NCBI GenBank assembly: GCA_948470475.1
Contig: OX419335.1
Location: 23,759,234 to 23,823,233 of the forward strand
DNA length: 64,000 bases
From: Galaxea fascicularis
Taxonomy: Eukaryota; Cnidaria; Anthozoa; Scleractinia; Euphylliidae
Direction: 5' to 3'
In this document: positions 18,872-29,721 of the stretch, in pieces
Position numbering within the stretch: position 1 is the stretch's first letter
Layout of the letters: each line of letters opens with the position of its first letter
Position numbers and translations under genes: made by a program
The notes under the pieces: generated by a model
Seen by the model: only the letters and a program-made list of their open reading frames with translations
Told to the model about the DNA's origin: nothing
Database searches by the model: none

Positions 18872-21800
18872 ATGGCCTCGAACTTGGAAGGAATAGCGGA
18901 ACTATTCGCCGCAAAAACGACAAATTTGAAGCAATGCATGGAACTGAGAAGCGCAGGTACGGTGATAAAGAATGAAAAGTGCTGTTGGGATTTTATTAGT
19001 TCATCTATTAGGCGTGCAACATGCGGAACCCGTTAATAATTTTTCCCATTTAGCTCCGGCAATTAATCTTCTATCTTCTCCTGAAAACGGTTCCCGGTTC
19101 TTCCAGACGTCATTAAATTTGCCACGCCGTCACAGTCTGGAGGAGAGAGAAGTCAACGTTTTAAGCAATACTTAAGTGTGATCTTAGGCTTTTATACAAA
19201 CTTGTAAGCTTAATATACAACTCTGTTAGCTGTAAATATTCAGCAAATGATTCCTTTTCCCAAGAAGACGTTGACACAAACAGGCTCTCTGCTTTTGCAT
19301 TCTGTAAATATGTGATTCAGGAGGTTAAAACTTAAGATTCAAGATATCCCCAATGCAACTTCAGCTTGAACGTTCGCATGGACTAAACTAAGCTTATTGT
19401 GCTGCAGGAAATTCGACAAATTGTATCTTTGTGCTAAGGTCAATTGACAAAGAGTTACTAGAAATGGAAGCTGCATTAGATAGCTTACAAGACCTTGTGG
19501 AAAAAGAAAAATCATTACTGGAACAAGGAGAGGTACAGTGTATTACCATGCTAGCATGAATTTACTGATATAGTAAATAATATTATCATACAAGAACGCT
19601 TTGATGTGTCTGTACAGTATGATGGACATTTCGACATTACAACTTGTTGATGTCAGACCAGTACTAGTGTAGCTTTTCACACTGACAAGGGTTAGAATCA
19701 AGAAGTGTCTTCTTTGTGGATCATGTATTATCTACTGTAAGGTCATTTTACAATCTGAGTTTTATGGTCATAAAAATAAGGGCATGCAATGGATGGGGCA
19801 AACTAATGAAGTAAAAAATTAATGGCCTTGCCACTGTTGTTTTACCTGGCCTTTCTAATCATGGCAAGCCAGGTACATTTACAAGGCTCATACATTGTAT
19901 ACATTGCATGCATCAGAACTGTACACTCTTGAGATCAGTACACATAAATGCAAAGTCCACATACATGTAAATGTAGCATGCATGTTGCTCTGAGGTACAG
20001 TTACAAGATCAGTAGGGCTGAAAGTTATTCCTTTGAAGTAGTGTCCATGCACCATCCCACAAGTATGAGACTAAAATAATCTAATGAGAATGATTCACAT
20101 TAATTCAATCATTTGAAGTTGAACTGAACTAAGTATAGGGCTGCAGGAAAACTGCCTATGAGCTGTGCTATGACTGCTTTATGTTGAGTGCTTTGGTTCA
20201 TTTTGTCCTATGTGGAATAAATAATTTTGCATGCATACAATACTTGTACCAGATATGCTATGTTCATCCTGTATGTGCAGAGTGGCATTTGAGTGCCATT
20301 CAGTCGTATCAATATTTAGGGATGTAGTTGTAAGTATGTATGGAATATGAAGATCTAACATTTTGAAATTGTTCAGTGTATTAGTTATTGCAGTGTTCCA
20401 GATAAGCAGCGGGTCTCGGGTCAAAAACCCGAGAAATCTGGCTCCCTGACCCGACACACAGAGTTGTTAAGTAAGAAAATTAGGGAAGACCCGTGTCTTA
20501 TGACCCCTTAAAAATTTTCCGTGACTCCCTAACTCTGAAAGTTAACTGGAACAATGTTATTGTAAGGGTTATGTGTACCGGTACTCTTGTTGCATAAACT
20601 TTAATTCAGTGATTGCGATGTTAAAATATAACACTGATTTCAAATTTTAATCCTCTAAGGCAATGAGGGATATTTCAAACAAATTCAGAGATCGACTTGA
20701 ACATGTGGCTTCTAATCTTCCTTCTCACCTGCCTGGTGTGGAAAAGAAAAAGAAAAGGTATTGAGAGTTTTAAGTATGAAAATGTGGCTACATAGATGTA
20801 TTGCCCAAAATTGACCTGCTCCCAACTTCAGTGGCTTCGTAGTTCAGTTGGTAGAGCATTGCACCGGAATCACAAGGTCACAGGTTCAAGCCCTGTTGAA
20901 GTCCTGAATTGTTTTCAGGCTTCTTTATGCAATTGTAAAAATAGCAATCACAACTGCGATGATTATTCTTAATTTGTTAGATGTATTGCTTTACCTGTTC
21001 TTCACCCAGTTTTAAATGGGAAGCACTTGAATAATATACATTTCAATATATTGCAATGCTCCTGAACAGTGCACTGAATTCCTTGATTGCTATTTGCACT
21101 TTGCATGTACATGGGCTGGGATGTCATGGACTCTTTAAGAGGCTGAATGTTCAAGATGAGCAGATGACCTTAAACCAAGCAACATCAGTCATACATGACA
21201 CAGACACAGGTCACATATTGGTGTTGGTGCACTGTACAGAAGCATCTGTAAACATGTAATTTGATTTTACTGTTTGATTGCCTTAGAATTCAGCACATTT
21301 GAGCGTGATAGGCACTGTGGCTGCCTTTTAGCTACATGGTTGTACATGTACTTGTAGTATTGAACCATCATGTACATTTACAAGCATGTGGGTGGTGGTG
21401 CTGTGTGAATTTTGTGTACTCTGACTTACTCTGCAAAGTACACCACTAAAATGACATCACTCACTTGATTTGGAGAATGGCCTACAGTAACAATAATTTT
21501 TTTATCATCTCTAGGAAAACATCTTTCCTGTTTTACAAGCTTGCTGCCATAAAATGAAATAAGTTTCTTTTAATGCTTTAACCTTTGACAGTGATTATGA
21601 ACAGTAGAGGGTCATCCTGTTGAAAGGATAGCGTTTTCTGATTACAGGGGCTCGGAAGATAGAGAAGAGGCAGTGAAAGAAAATGTCCAAAAGCCAAGGA
21701 AGACCCAGCGAGCTAAAGAGCACTCCACTGCAGACAGTGGCTCTGAATTTCCTAAGTTAGCTTACCTGACTGTGGAGGAGTTTGAAGAAATTCCAAAGTG

Positions 21801-24767
21801 AGTTGAACTAATTACTGTATCCTGTGTATTAGAACTTAGATAAACAGTCTAGCTCACCAGGGGTTCCTGTAGCTCAGTGGTCATAGCATCCGACTGGTGT
21901 TTGGGTTCCTACATGGGACTCTGATTTCCTTTACAGTTGTCTTTTCACCTGTTTCCAAGCAATTAGCATTTTATACTGCGTCCTGACTTCGAATTGACAG
22001 GCTTGGCACCATCTCACTGATGATGGGTGGAGATCAATCTCAGGAAGATACACTGTACCTCCCACAATGAAAGTTTTGGAATTTGTTTGCATACAACTTG
22101 TGAAATAAGTTAGTTAAAGCAAAAGTGCTAGTGCTATATTTCTGTCTAGATTCTGCTCAGTTTTTGGAAATTCCAAGATGGAGTAGGGGGGGGGGGGGGG
22201 CACAAAAACAAAAGGATCTAAAGAGAAGAGTGGAACTACAGCTGTAAATAGGAATTTCTGGGGGGGGGGGGGCAAACCAAAAAACCTTCTATAGGTGGAT
22301 AATTTTATTTTCTGAAACCACACATTTTAAATGTTTCCAAGGACAATTTTTGAAGGCCCTGTTTTGATAATATTATGGCTCGCAAGAGATGCCATTTCTG
22401 GAACAGGGTTACATTGTTGATGAAAGAGGGTTTTTTTTTAGTAGGGAATAGAAGCCAAACAGATGCAGCCAAACCTGAATTCAAGTCAACAAAGCATTGT
22501 TAAACACCAGTGAAAATGACTACTAAATTTAATACTTATTGCAATGATTGTATTTTGGGTAAAATGTCAATGATGGTATTAATTTTGTCTGTTGGAGGTG
22601 ATCTTGTGTCTGAAGACAGAATTTTACATTTCACATACAACTCCGGACTTATTTGAGCAATTCTTCACCTGCAGATACATCAAGGGCCGCATCTCCTATG
22701 ACCAAGTGAATAATGCTGTAGATGAAATCCATAAAGTGATCACAGCAAAGTACAAGATCATGCGCCTCCCACGATCAGCAATGGGGGAGCCAGTAATGAA
22801 GAAATACAAGGTTTGCAAGTGCATATAACATGTAGATGCAACAGCAATATCTAAGCTGCATGTAACTTACAGAATTATTGTGCACATGAGCCTGATGGTT
22901 CTCTCACTCCATCAATTCATTGTGTGTGCATGCAGATGCAACAGCAATAATTTATCTAAGCTGCATTAACTTTAATAATTATTGTGCAGATGAGCCTGAT
23001 GGTTCTCTCAATCCATTAATCCATTGTATTTGCATCCAGATGCAACAGCAATATCTAAGCTGCAATAACTTGCATAATTATTGTGCAGATGAGCCTGATG
23101 GTCCTCTCAATCCAGCAATCCATTGTGTTTGCATGCAGATGCAACAGCAATATCTAAGCTGCATTATCTTGCATAATTATTGTGTAGATGAGCCTGTTGG
23201 TCCTCTCAATCCATGTGTGATTCTCAATGATTTTAAATGCTTATTGTTTTTATAATTATTCACTCGGATAGAGGTAATTCTTGTTTGCTTTGCAGGCTTT
23301 CAAGGAAGCTGAAACACCAGAGACTGAAGGTATACTGCCCCTAAAATCGCCAGTTATAAGTAACACAAAAGAACTTTGATGTAACTAATCCTTATTTAAC
23401 GGTCTAAAGAACGATATTCTTAATCCGAACCAGGATTGTAGTTAAACTTACCCAGTTAAAATCGCAGAACGGCTCAAGGAAACCCAACATGAGTACACCT
23501 TTTTAGCGCACTTTTTTTTTTTCATAAGAACCGTTTTGCGTAAGAACATTGAGGCAGAGATTTTTGAGTATTTTAAGAACATGCTAAGAACCTACCCACG
23601 ACTGAGCGTGAGTTAAGGGCGTGTTTATTCTTAACATTAATTTTAGAAGGGGCAAAATGAAACGGATAAAAATAATAAAAGGGAAAACTTAGGTCTACAC
23701 GATACAGTTGACCCTAATGCTTGAAAGACCATGTTTCAACACAACCAGCGTGGTTCTAATTCCCCATTGTGTATTGTAGAATATCTCAGTTTGCATCTGT
23801 GTATTGTTACGTGTTAATTTATTAAAACAATATCACGCTTAAATTAGAACATATTGGCAACGCTTTCGAATTCAAATTTCGAAAAAACTGTTGTAAAAAA
23901 CTTCCAACCTCAGCCCGAAAACTAGGCATTGAATTGTATTTCGGAAATCCCCATTACAATGAACACATGCAAAGCAGATCACAACACAGACGGAAATCCT
24001 CTAATCCAGTTATAGTCTATTGAGCTCGTTAGGCGGTAACTCTCTGTCAACACTTCCTTAATACTGCCGTAGACACACATGGCATCTATTATGTATGCTG
24101 CCTCTTTCACTCTGCTTTTCATCGGTTTAATAATGTTATAAAGGTGCCCCGGCTGGATGTCAGAGGTTCTGTTCCTCCTACAGTCGTACAATACAGCCTG
24201 AGGCATCAAACGCCGACAACAATACGAGCGCTAGCAAGGAGGGGATTTCGCGAACATATTTGTTTTGGCATTCGTGAGTCTAACAAGATGTGCAGCGAAC
24301 GAAACTAACCTGTGGCGTGCGCCCAGCGTAATGTGAAGGGGGCCTCGTTGGTTAATTGAAGCGTAACTCAATTCATTTGATCTCCGAGGGAACATTCGCT
24401 AGTAGCATCTTGGGTTTTTTTAGTCGTTCATTATCGACTAAGCCTGTTCAGACGAGGATTTAAGGCTTTTCCCGCCAATTCTTTTCAACGAGTTTTTGTA
24501 TATTTACTATGAATCCCCGGTCATAACGCACACAGTTTCTCAGCCCGGGGACAAATGTACATTCCTAACTTAATTAAGCAAAGGAGGTAACAATTGTTCT
24601 CCTCTTTACAAACAGGAGAGTATTTCTTCATTGATGACGATCTGAAGGCCTATTCACAGCTTAAGATGGATTCCACAGGGAGGGCAATACTGACAATGTT
24701 AAGACACTGTGGTCGGCTCAGAGAAGTACGAAGCAAGAAACTTCTAAGATACGTCCTTAAACAGTAA
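18872..24767 (+). CDS. SKA1: Spindle and kinetochore-associated protein 1
   Basis: Seven coding exons, all with GT-AG borders and matching phases: 18872-18956, 19408-19532, 20660-20757, 21648-21797, 22675-22810, 23296-23329, 24616-24767. They encode 259 aa (the human protein is about 255). The N-terminal ~90 residues form the coiled-coil part that assembles with SKA2 and SKA3. Residues ~127-259 are the winged-helix microtubule-binding domain; characteristic blocks are KGRISYDQVNNAVDEI and LRHCGRLREVRS near the end. SKA1 helps hold kinetochores on spindle microtubules in mitosis. The ATG at 18872 is preferred over an in-frame GTG upstream, because MAS... matches the family start. Introns carry several repeats. 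It is convergent with ANO8. Confidence 0.95.
20831..20937 (+). mobile_element. tRNA-derived SINE in SKA1 intron 3
   Basis: The head folds like a tRNA: acceptor arms GGCTTCG and TGAAGTC, a D-arm, and a B-box with a 5-bp T-stem. A hairpin CCTGAA...TTCAGG follows. The anticodon stem has mismatches and the base before the presumed anticodon is not T, so it is not a working tRNA. The same family lies inverted at 62147-62252. Confidence 0.72.
21868..22070 (+). mobile_element. Degenerate tRNA-like SINE remnant in SKA1 intron 4
   Basis: It starts with CCTGTAGCTCAGTGGTC, an A-box-like sequence, and the downstream part is eroded. The beginning resembles the element at 30236, so both may belong to one family. 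Confidence 0.4.
22177..22272 (+). repeat. Two poly-G tracts in SKA1 intron 4
   Basis: Runs of about fourteen G (around 22187-22200) and twelve G (around 22261-22272) lie 60 bp apart in the intron. Confidence 0.75.
22831..23222 (+). repeat. Four-copy ~100-bp tandem repeat in SKA1 intron 5
   Basis: Units start at about 22836, 22936, 23040 and 23139, each marked by ATGCAACAGCAA. Period lengths are 100, 104 and 99 bp. The first unit begins about 25 bp after the exon 5 donor. In the second to fourth units the unit start is preceded by a CAG, and in units two and four it resembles a 3' splice site (TTTGCATGCAG or GTGCATGCAG). A 111-codon frame over the array is a by-product of the repetition. Confidence 0.88.
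23505..23945 (+). repeat. Diverged relative of the polyA-tailed repeat, in SKA1 intron 6
   Basis: The beginning (CATAAGAACC, then TTTTAAGAACATG) and the end (CCTCAGCCCGAAAACTAGG) align in order with the elements at 15168 and 16507. The middle is strongly diverged and the polyA tail is absent. Confidence 0.45.
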
Positions 24768-27700
24768 CACTCTCTCTCGAGCCGCAGATTGCCTGACTCG
24801 ACTGTAAATAGTTGCGTTTGAGTCTCAGGTGGCCTTTCTAAAATGAGTATTAGAAGTGGCTGCTTCCGCAATCATTCAAGCCTGCGACAACACTTGATCA
24901 ATAAGAGAACTCGTGCCATGACCACAACCAGGTCAGGTAGGGTTGGCAAAAATTGGAGGAAAAAGTAATGTTTTTTTGCTATCATAAGCATCTTCGCCCA
25001 TTGTTTCACGCATAGCACACGGACAGTAACTTACCTGACTAAGCTGAGGTACAGTAGGATGCAGAAAACGGGTATAGAGAACAGTTTTAAGTATATGCAT
25101 GCTGATACTGTAGGATTGAAAGGGTTAAGGGAGGTTATTTTAGCTTGCGGTGGTTCACAAGGGTGTCTACTTCTTTTTACGAGGGATGCCTGTTTAAAGA
25201 GGTTTATAGATGTGCCATTTCAATGGTAAAATCGCTCTGGGCCTTTGATGTTCTTTTACTGGTCTTGTCCGCTTACATCAGGTTTCCGCAAGCAAAGTTT
25301 CGACTGGTGCGAAAATTAAAAAAAGAAAGGAAAAAAGCACAAAATTTCCCTTTATTTCCCTTTATTCAAATAATTCAATAAATCTAAAGGTTCTGTGCTA
25401 CGCATCAATTTATTGCGGACAACTTGTCTCCTATAAAAAATGTGGCACGTTAAAGGTAATTATCCATGCGCCTTGCAACTTGTTTTCAGCACTACACATT
25501 TCAAGTCGACTTTGCAACGTATACTTTTTTGCTTGACAGTTGGCGCGAAAAATTGTTTGGTGTAACAGGGCGTTTACTTAGGCCAACGATTGCATCTCTT
25601 ACTCGCTTCTGCTTTGTTGTCTTTCGATCTATGAACGAATCCTTGCACCAAACACTCTGGGTACGCAAACGCAAGCATAAGTTACCTCGCTTACATAAAG
25701 GAAAGTACGGTCTCAAAAGGAGACCTCATTAATGGTGTAAATTACTTAACCTACCTAGAAATACCATTTAAAGTTGTTATTCAATTTAATTTCTTCGTGC
25801 TTTATAACTGAAACCGGTGATCATATCAAATGCTACTGGAGAAAGATAATCTATGTCAAAAGTCTTGCAGATTGTCCTTCTGCAAGTGCTGGATTTTTTC
25901 TCTTTAGCAGCAACTGCAAGAAAATTGCCTTCTTTCTTTAACCGGTTGTAGGTATAAATATTCTATTTTTAGTTTTCCCCCTAGCTCACTTGGGTTTGAA
26001 TTGGGGGTACGTTTAACTGCTTGGTGTCAGAGATTGATAGTGACTGTTTGGGTTGGCGGTGGTCTATTGCCCGTGCTGGAAAACCTTTAAACTAAAATAT
26101 TTTTTCGTTTTGCCCAACTTTTGTCTCCGTTTCATTATACAGCCTAACTGTCTTAATTGTCATCACTTTTTGTGGCCGTTATGTCATAAAAAGATAATCT
26201 GTTTCATGTTGTTTTATTGTATTTTCGTTACACATCACTCGCTTTAAGAGTATTCAAAGCTACGGAAATTGTGCCACGATTTTGCTAGACTTTTGTCCTC
26301 TTCTATTGCACAATTTTGCAATAAGTTACGTATTATTTCGTTTGTGCGTCATTTGTTCAATTCTGCGATTGGAAGTTACCTGCTGGTTTTCAATTTCCAA
26401 TTTTTGTCAGTCAATTTTGGCGGGAAGTAATTAATGCCTGATATGAGCTTACGGGAAACGAATCAATGTTGCCAAAACATAGGCCATCCTGGTACGGTTG
26501 TAGAACAAACTTTTTAGTAAAATAATCATTATCGAAATCCTGAAAAGTACTGAGTATTTTATAGAAGCCAGGTACCGGCCCGCACAAACTTCTTGAGTGT
26601 TGGTCGTCAGTTTTGTTTAGTTATTGTAGTTTATGTTCCTTTGCCGATACTCATTTAATCGAAGCCTTAACTTTTTTTGCCTCACATAGCATGAATTTGG
26701 GATTTTGTTAACCGTTTATAGCCTGTTATAGCCCTCCTTTATTGGTTACTTTCAATATACATGTGGTTTAACATTTCATATTGTTATTGACCTCCTCTTG
26801 TATATATCTGTTAAGTTTACTTTCATTTTCCTTTATTTAGTTTAGTTTAATAGTACTGTTACGCTTAGTGTTGTTTACGTTAGCTTTGGCTCCGTTTACG
26901 CTGTCTAAGTGTACCTAACCGACGTTTTAGGGTGAAAACGTTTAATTAAAAATTAATTACGAAAAGTCAGTTTTTATAGCAGTTTATAATTACGCTTATA
27001 TTTGGACTACAGTTAAGTTTGGTTACTTGATACTCGACCATTCTGTTGTATTTTGTTATACGTTAGATTTAATTATTAAGTTCACCTCGTTGAGTTGTAG
27101 GTCCGAATGTTTGTGGAAATATATTACATGTGAAAAGGTTCTTGGAAATGTTAATTGCACATTTAACGTTTTTGTTGGCTATGATTTGTGGTTCGTCATC
27201 TTATACGTCATTAGGCATCATCATTAAATGCGTTCAAAACATATCATTGTTGTTTGTGTTTAGTAATTTTTACGTTATATTATGTTATTCAGTTTTCTAG
27301 TGGTTAATAATATAGTGTCGTACACAGTTAACTTCGTTATTGGTAAAATCCCATGTTAGTCTTGTTTCCTTGTGAATTCAAGCACAAAGCGATTCTTGCG
27401 TTTTTGTTATCTCTCTGTTTTAGACACTGTTGAGATTATTGTTAAGTTACACTGTATCTAGCAACAACTACCAGAAATGTCGTCGCTTAATTCGTCTAAG
27501 GTTATAAATTGTTAAACACCGTTTTCACGCCAGTGGTCGAACCCTTCCGTTTTCCATATTTTGTTCGTTTGTTAAATTAATGGTCTTTTTCATGTTTATC
27601 GGTGCCGTCTTTTTTCGTTTTTCCGTGTTCTCTAATGCGCCGTCTTTTCGGCCTCATTTTGTGTCGTAGCATAACATTTGGTGAGCGTAAGATGACTCAG

Positions 27701-28429
27701 CTTGGTGAGGACAGGAAATAATCCTGCACCTTGCCACCCTTTTAAAAAGTCATGTCTATTTGCTAGTCTGTAGAGATACTATCGTCTTCCTCTGTTTTGT
27801 GTCTGTCTGATCCAGTATACGTGATTAACGCGCCTTCTTCCCAGCCCCCTCTGGTACCTCTCGGTTAGCCTTAAATTAAATTCTTCATTATTGATTAGTT
27901 AATTGTCTGATCAGAAAATCCCTTACTCTTAAGTGTGATAGTAGAGAATTAAGTTATTAAGTGAGAAGCACAAAATTATTGCCTTTTAATGTTAGCAGTT
28001 GAGATTTACCTTTAAAATGTGCTTTTTTGGGGGATGCTCTAAATCATGTTAGTTCTCAAGATTACGTCTTTGTTCAACACGTTCTGTTTGTGTTTTCATG
28101 TTTAATTCATCGCTAAGTTACTGAGAACCGTCATTAAGTCAGTATTGCTGGGACGATGGAATCTGCTCCTTTATGGAGTCGTGTCAAGTGACACATAAAG
28201 TTCCTTTAAGCAGTCTGCTTTGCCTGCCATTAGATCACTTTAGGTGCCCCCTCACATCCGCAGGCTCTTAACCGTTGACCAGTCCCTCCCAATATTAGAG
28301 GAATCTATAGCTCATGGGATTACTTATTCTAAGTTCTAAGGCATTAGTCTTAATCTGTTGGAAAACTGCCTGCTGTTTTTGCTGGAAAATTAGGAGGAGT
28401 TAGTCACTCAGAATTACTTAATGTTAAGT

Positions 28430-28965
28430 GGGTTATTACGCATTATTAGGCATTTAAACAATTAGTCATTTATTCATAAATAAGTTCTTAATGTTTTACG
28501 TTTTGGTGCCATTCATTCCGGTTGATTTTATAAACCATCTGCTGACTGTTAGTATTGCGGGGAAATTATGCATTGTCACGCATTCAAAACAGTTCGTGAA
28601 ACAACCCTTAAGACGTCATATGTCACGTTTAGGAACCATTCATCCAGATTAATTTTAAAAACTAACTATTAAATGACCTCTGTTACTGCTGGCAAGGTAG
28701 CAGCCGTTTGTCTCACCTTAGAATTACTTATTGCTCAGTGAGTTATGTCATATTTAAGCTGTTACATAAATAGACCCAATCATGTTTTTCATATGTTATG
28801 TTTAAGAACCACTCTAACTTTAGTGAAACCAAGGATTATTTAATGTCCAGTGAGTTTTAACGTGTGATTTGGCAGTTATAGTTATTGAAATTATCCCTTT
28901 AAACCTGTCCTTCATCTGTTACAATCCCATTGATTTAAAAAAACTAACTACTTATAAGAAATTTT
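28430..28965 (+). repeat. Degenerate tandem repeat, ~130-150-bp period
   Basis: Three to four diverged units repeat the same order of words: a GAATTACTTA-type block, a GTTATnnCGCATT-type block, a TTAnGTTTnGGAACCATTCAT-type block and an ATTTTAAAAACTA-type block. Examples of the last two are at 28627-28665 and 28799-28815. A partial unit may start near 28090. No function is known. Confidence 0.45.
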
Positions 28966-29096
28966 AAAAGCAAAAGTCGTGCCTCGCCTCTCGATTGCCA
29001 GTCTGCACCAGCATTTCTCTTTGGATAAGTGCCCCATACTGTTGTTGAGCATTCCCTTCACGTTGCCTTGATCTGGCTCATGATTCGTTGTTGTTT

Positions 29097-29268
29097 GTGT
29101 TACGGTGATTTTACCTAACCCGTGAAATAGAAGATAGTGTGCTACTTACTACTTGCAACTATTACCCACCATTTCCTTTGTATTCGCTCGTGTGTATTTG
29201 GCTAATACACTATGGTACATGTTGTATAATAAAAATTGTTTTACGGGTTAAGTAAAACCACACTACAT
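29097..29268. repeat. Small imperfect inverted repeat
   Basis: ATTTTACCTAACCCGTGAAA at about 29108-29127 is the imperfect reverse complement of TTTTACGGGTTAAGTAAAA at about 29239-29257. It may be a short MITE; no target duplication was identified. Confidence 0.4.
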
Positions 29269-29721
29269 GATCCGTCTCACTTTTATGACCAGTTCCTCTT
29301 TGATAGTGAGCCTTGTCCTATTCAATTTTACCATAAATGTACTGCTGTTTTACATAAATCGTAATAGTCGGTAATCTAATGGTTTACCTGGTCGTCAAGG
29401 TAAAGACAGAAAAACTTTGTTCCAAAGATAACAAAGAGAAAGCAAATCCTAAAACTCTTAGATCCTAAAATTAGTTTTCTCAATCCTTGAAAGGAGATGC
29501 GTTAACCCTTCAACTGTTCATACATCTACAAAAGTGCAACAATTTTCGGTGGTGCTTTTCTGATTGTCCATCCTTGTTAGACTGGTGTATGAGCTTTACC
29601 TTCTTTGGAAGACGTTGGAGTACTCGGAGCAGTCTAAGACAAAACACCATCAGCGTTACTTATTATAAAAATGTGGTTTCGAAACGTGACAGAAAAGCGT
29701 CTCTATGTTAAATCGATTTAC

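Larger units (their letters stand above)
24768..29721. other. Gene-poor, T-rich spacer between SKA1 and ANO8
   Basis: There are no recognisable coding exons. From about 25.8 to 29.4 kb the plus strand is markedly T-rich with many TTA and GTT words, and open frames are short. It should contain the SKA1 3' untranslated region and the unlocated last exon or exons of ANO8. A degenerate tandem repeat (28430-28965) and a small inverted repeat (29097-29268) are the only structures I could support. Confidence 0.55.

Noticed and set aside
18511..18939. 142-codon minus-strand frame over the SKA1 promoter and first exon
   Set aside because: Antisense to a well-supported exon and made of CpG-rich promoter sequence; no homology.
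20831..20905. Possible tRNA gene
   Set aside because: Anticodon stem mismatches, no T before the presumed anticodon, and a SINE-type tail hairpin; treated as a SINE head.
22831..23222. CRISPR-like array
   Set aside because: Units are ~100 bp with no short repeat/unique spacer pattern, and the genome is eukaryotic.
22920..23255. 111-codon frame with repeated Cys-rich blocks in SKA1 intron 5
   Set aside because: It is produced by the tandem DNA repeat; the periods are not all multiples of three and no family is recognised.
27655..27710. Possible LTR-retrotransposon primer-binding site (ACATTTGGTGAGC)
   Set aside because: No matching long terminal repeat or polymerase frame could be found around it.
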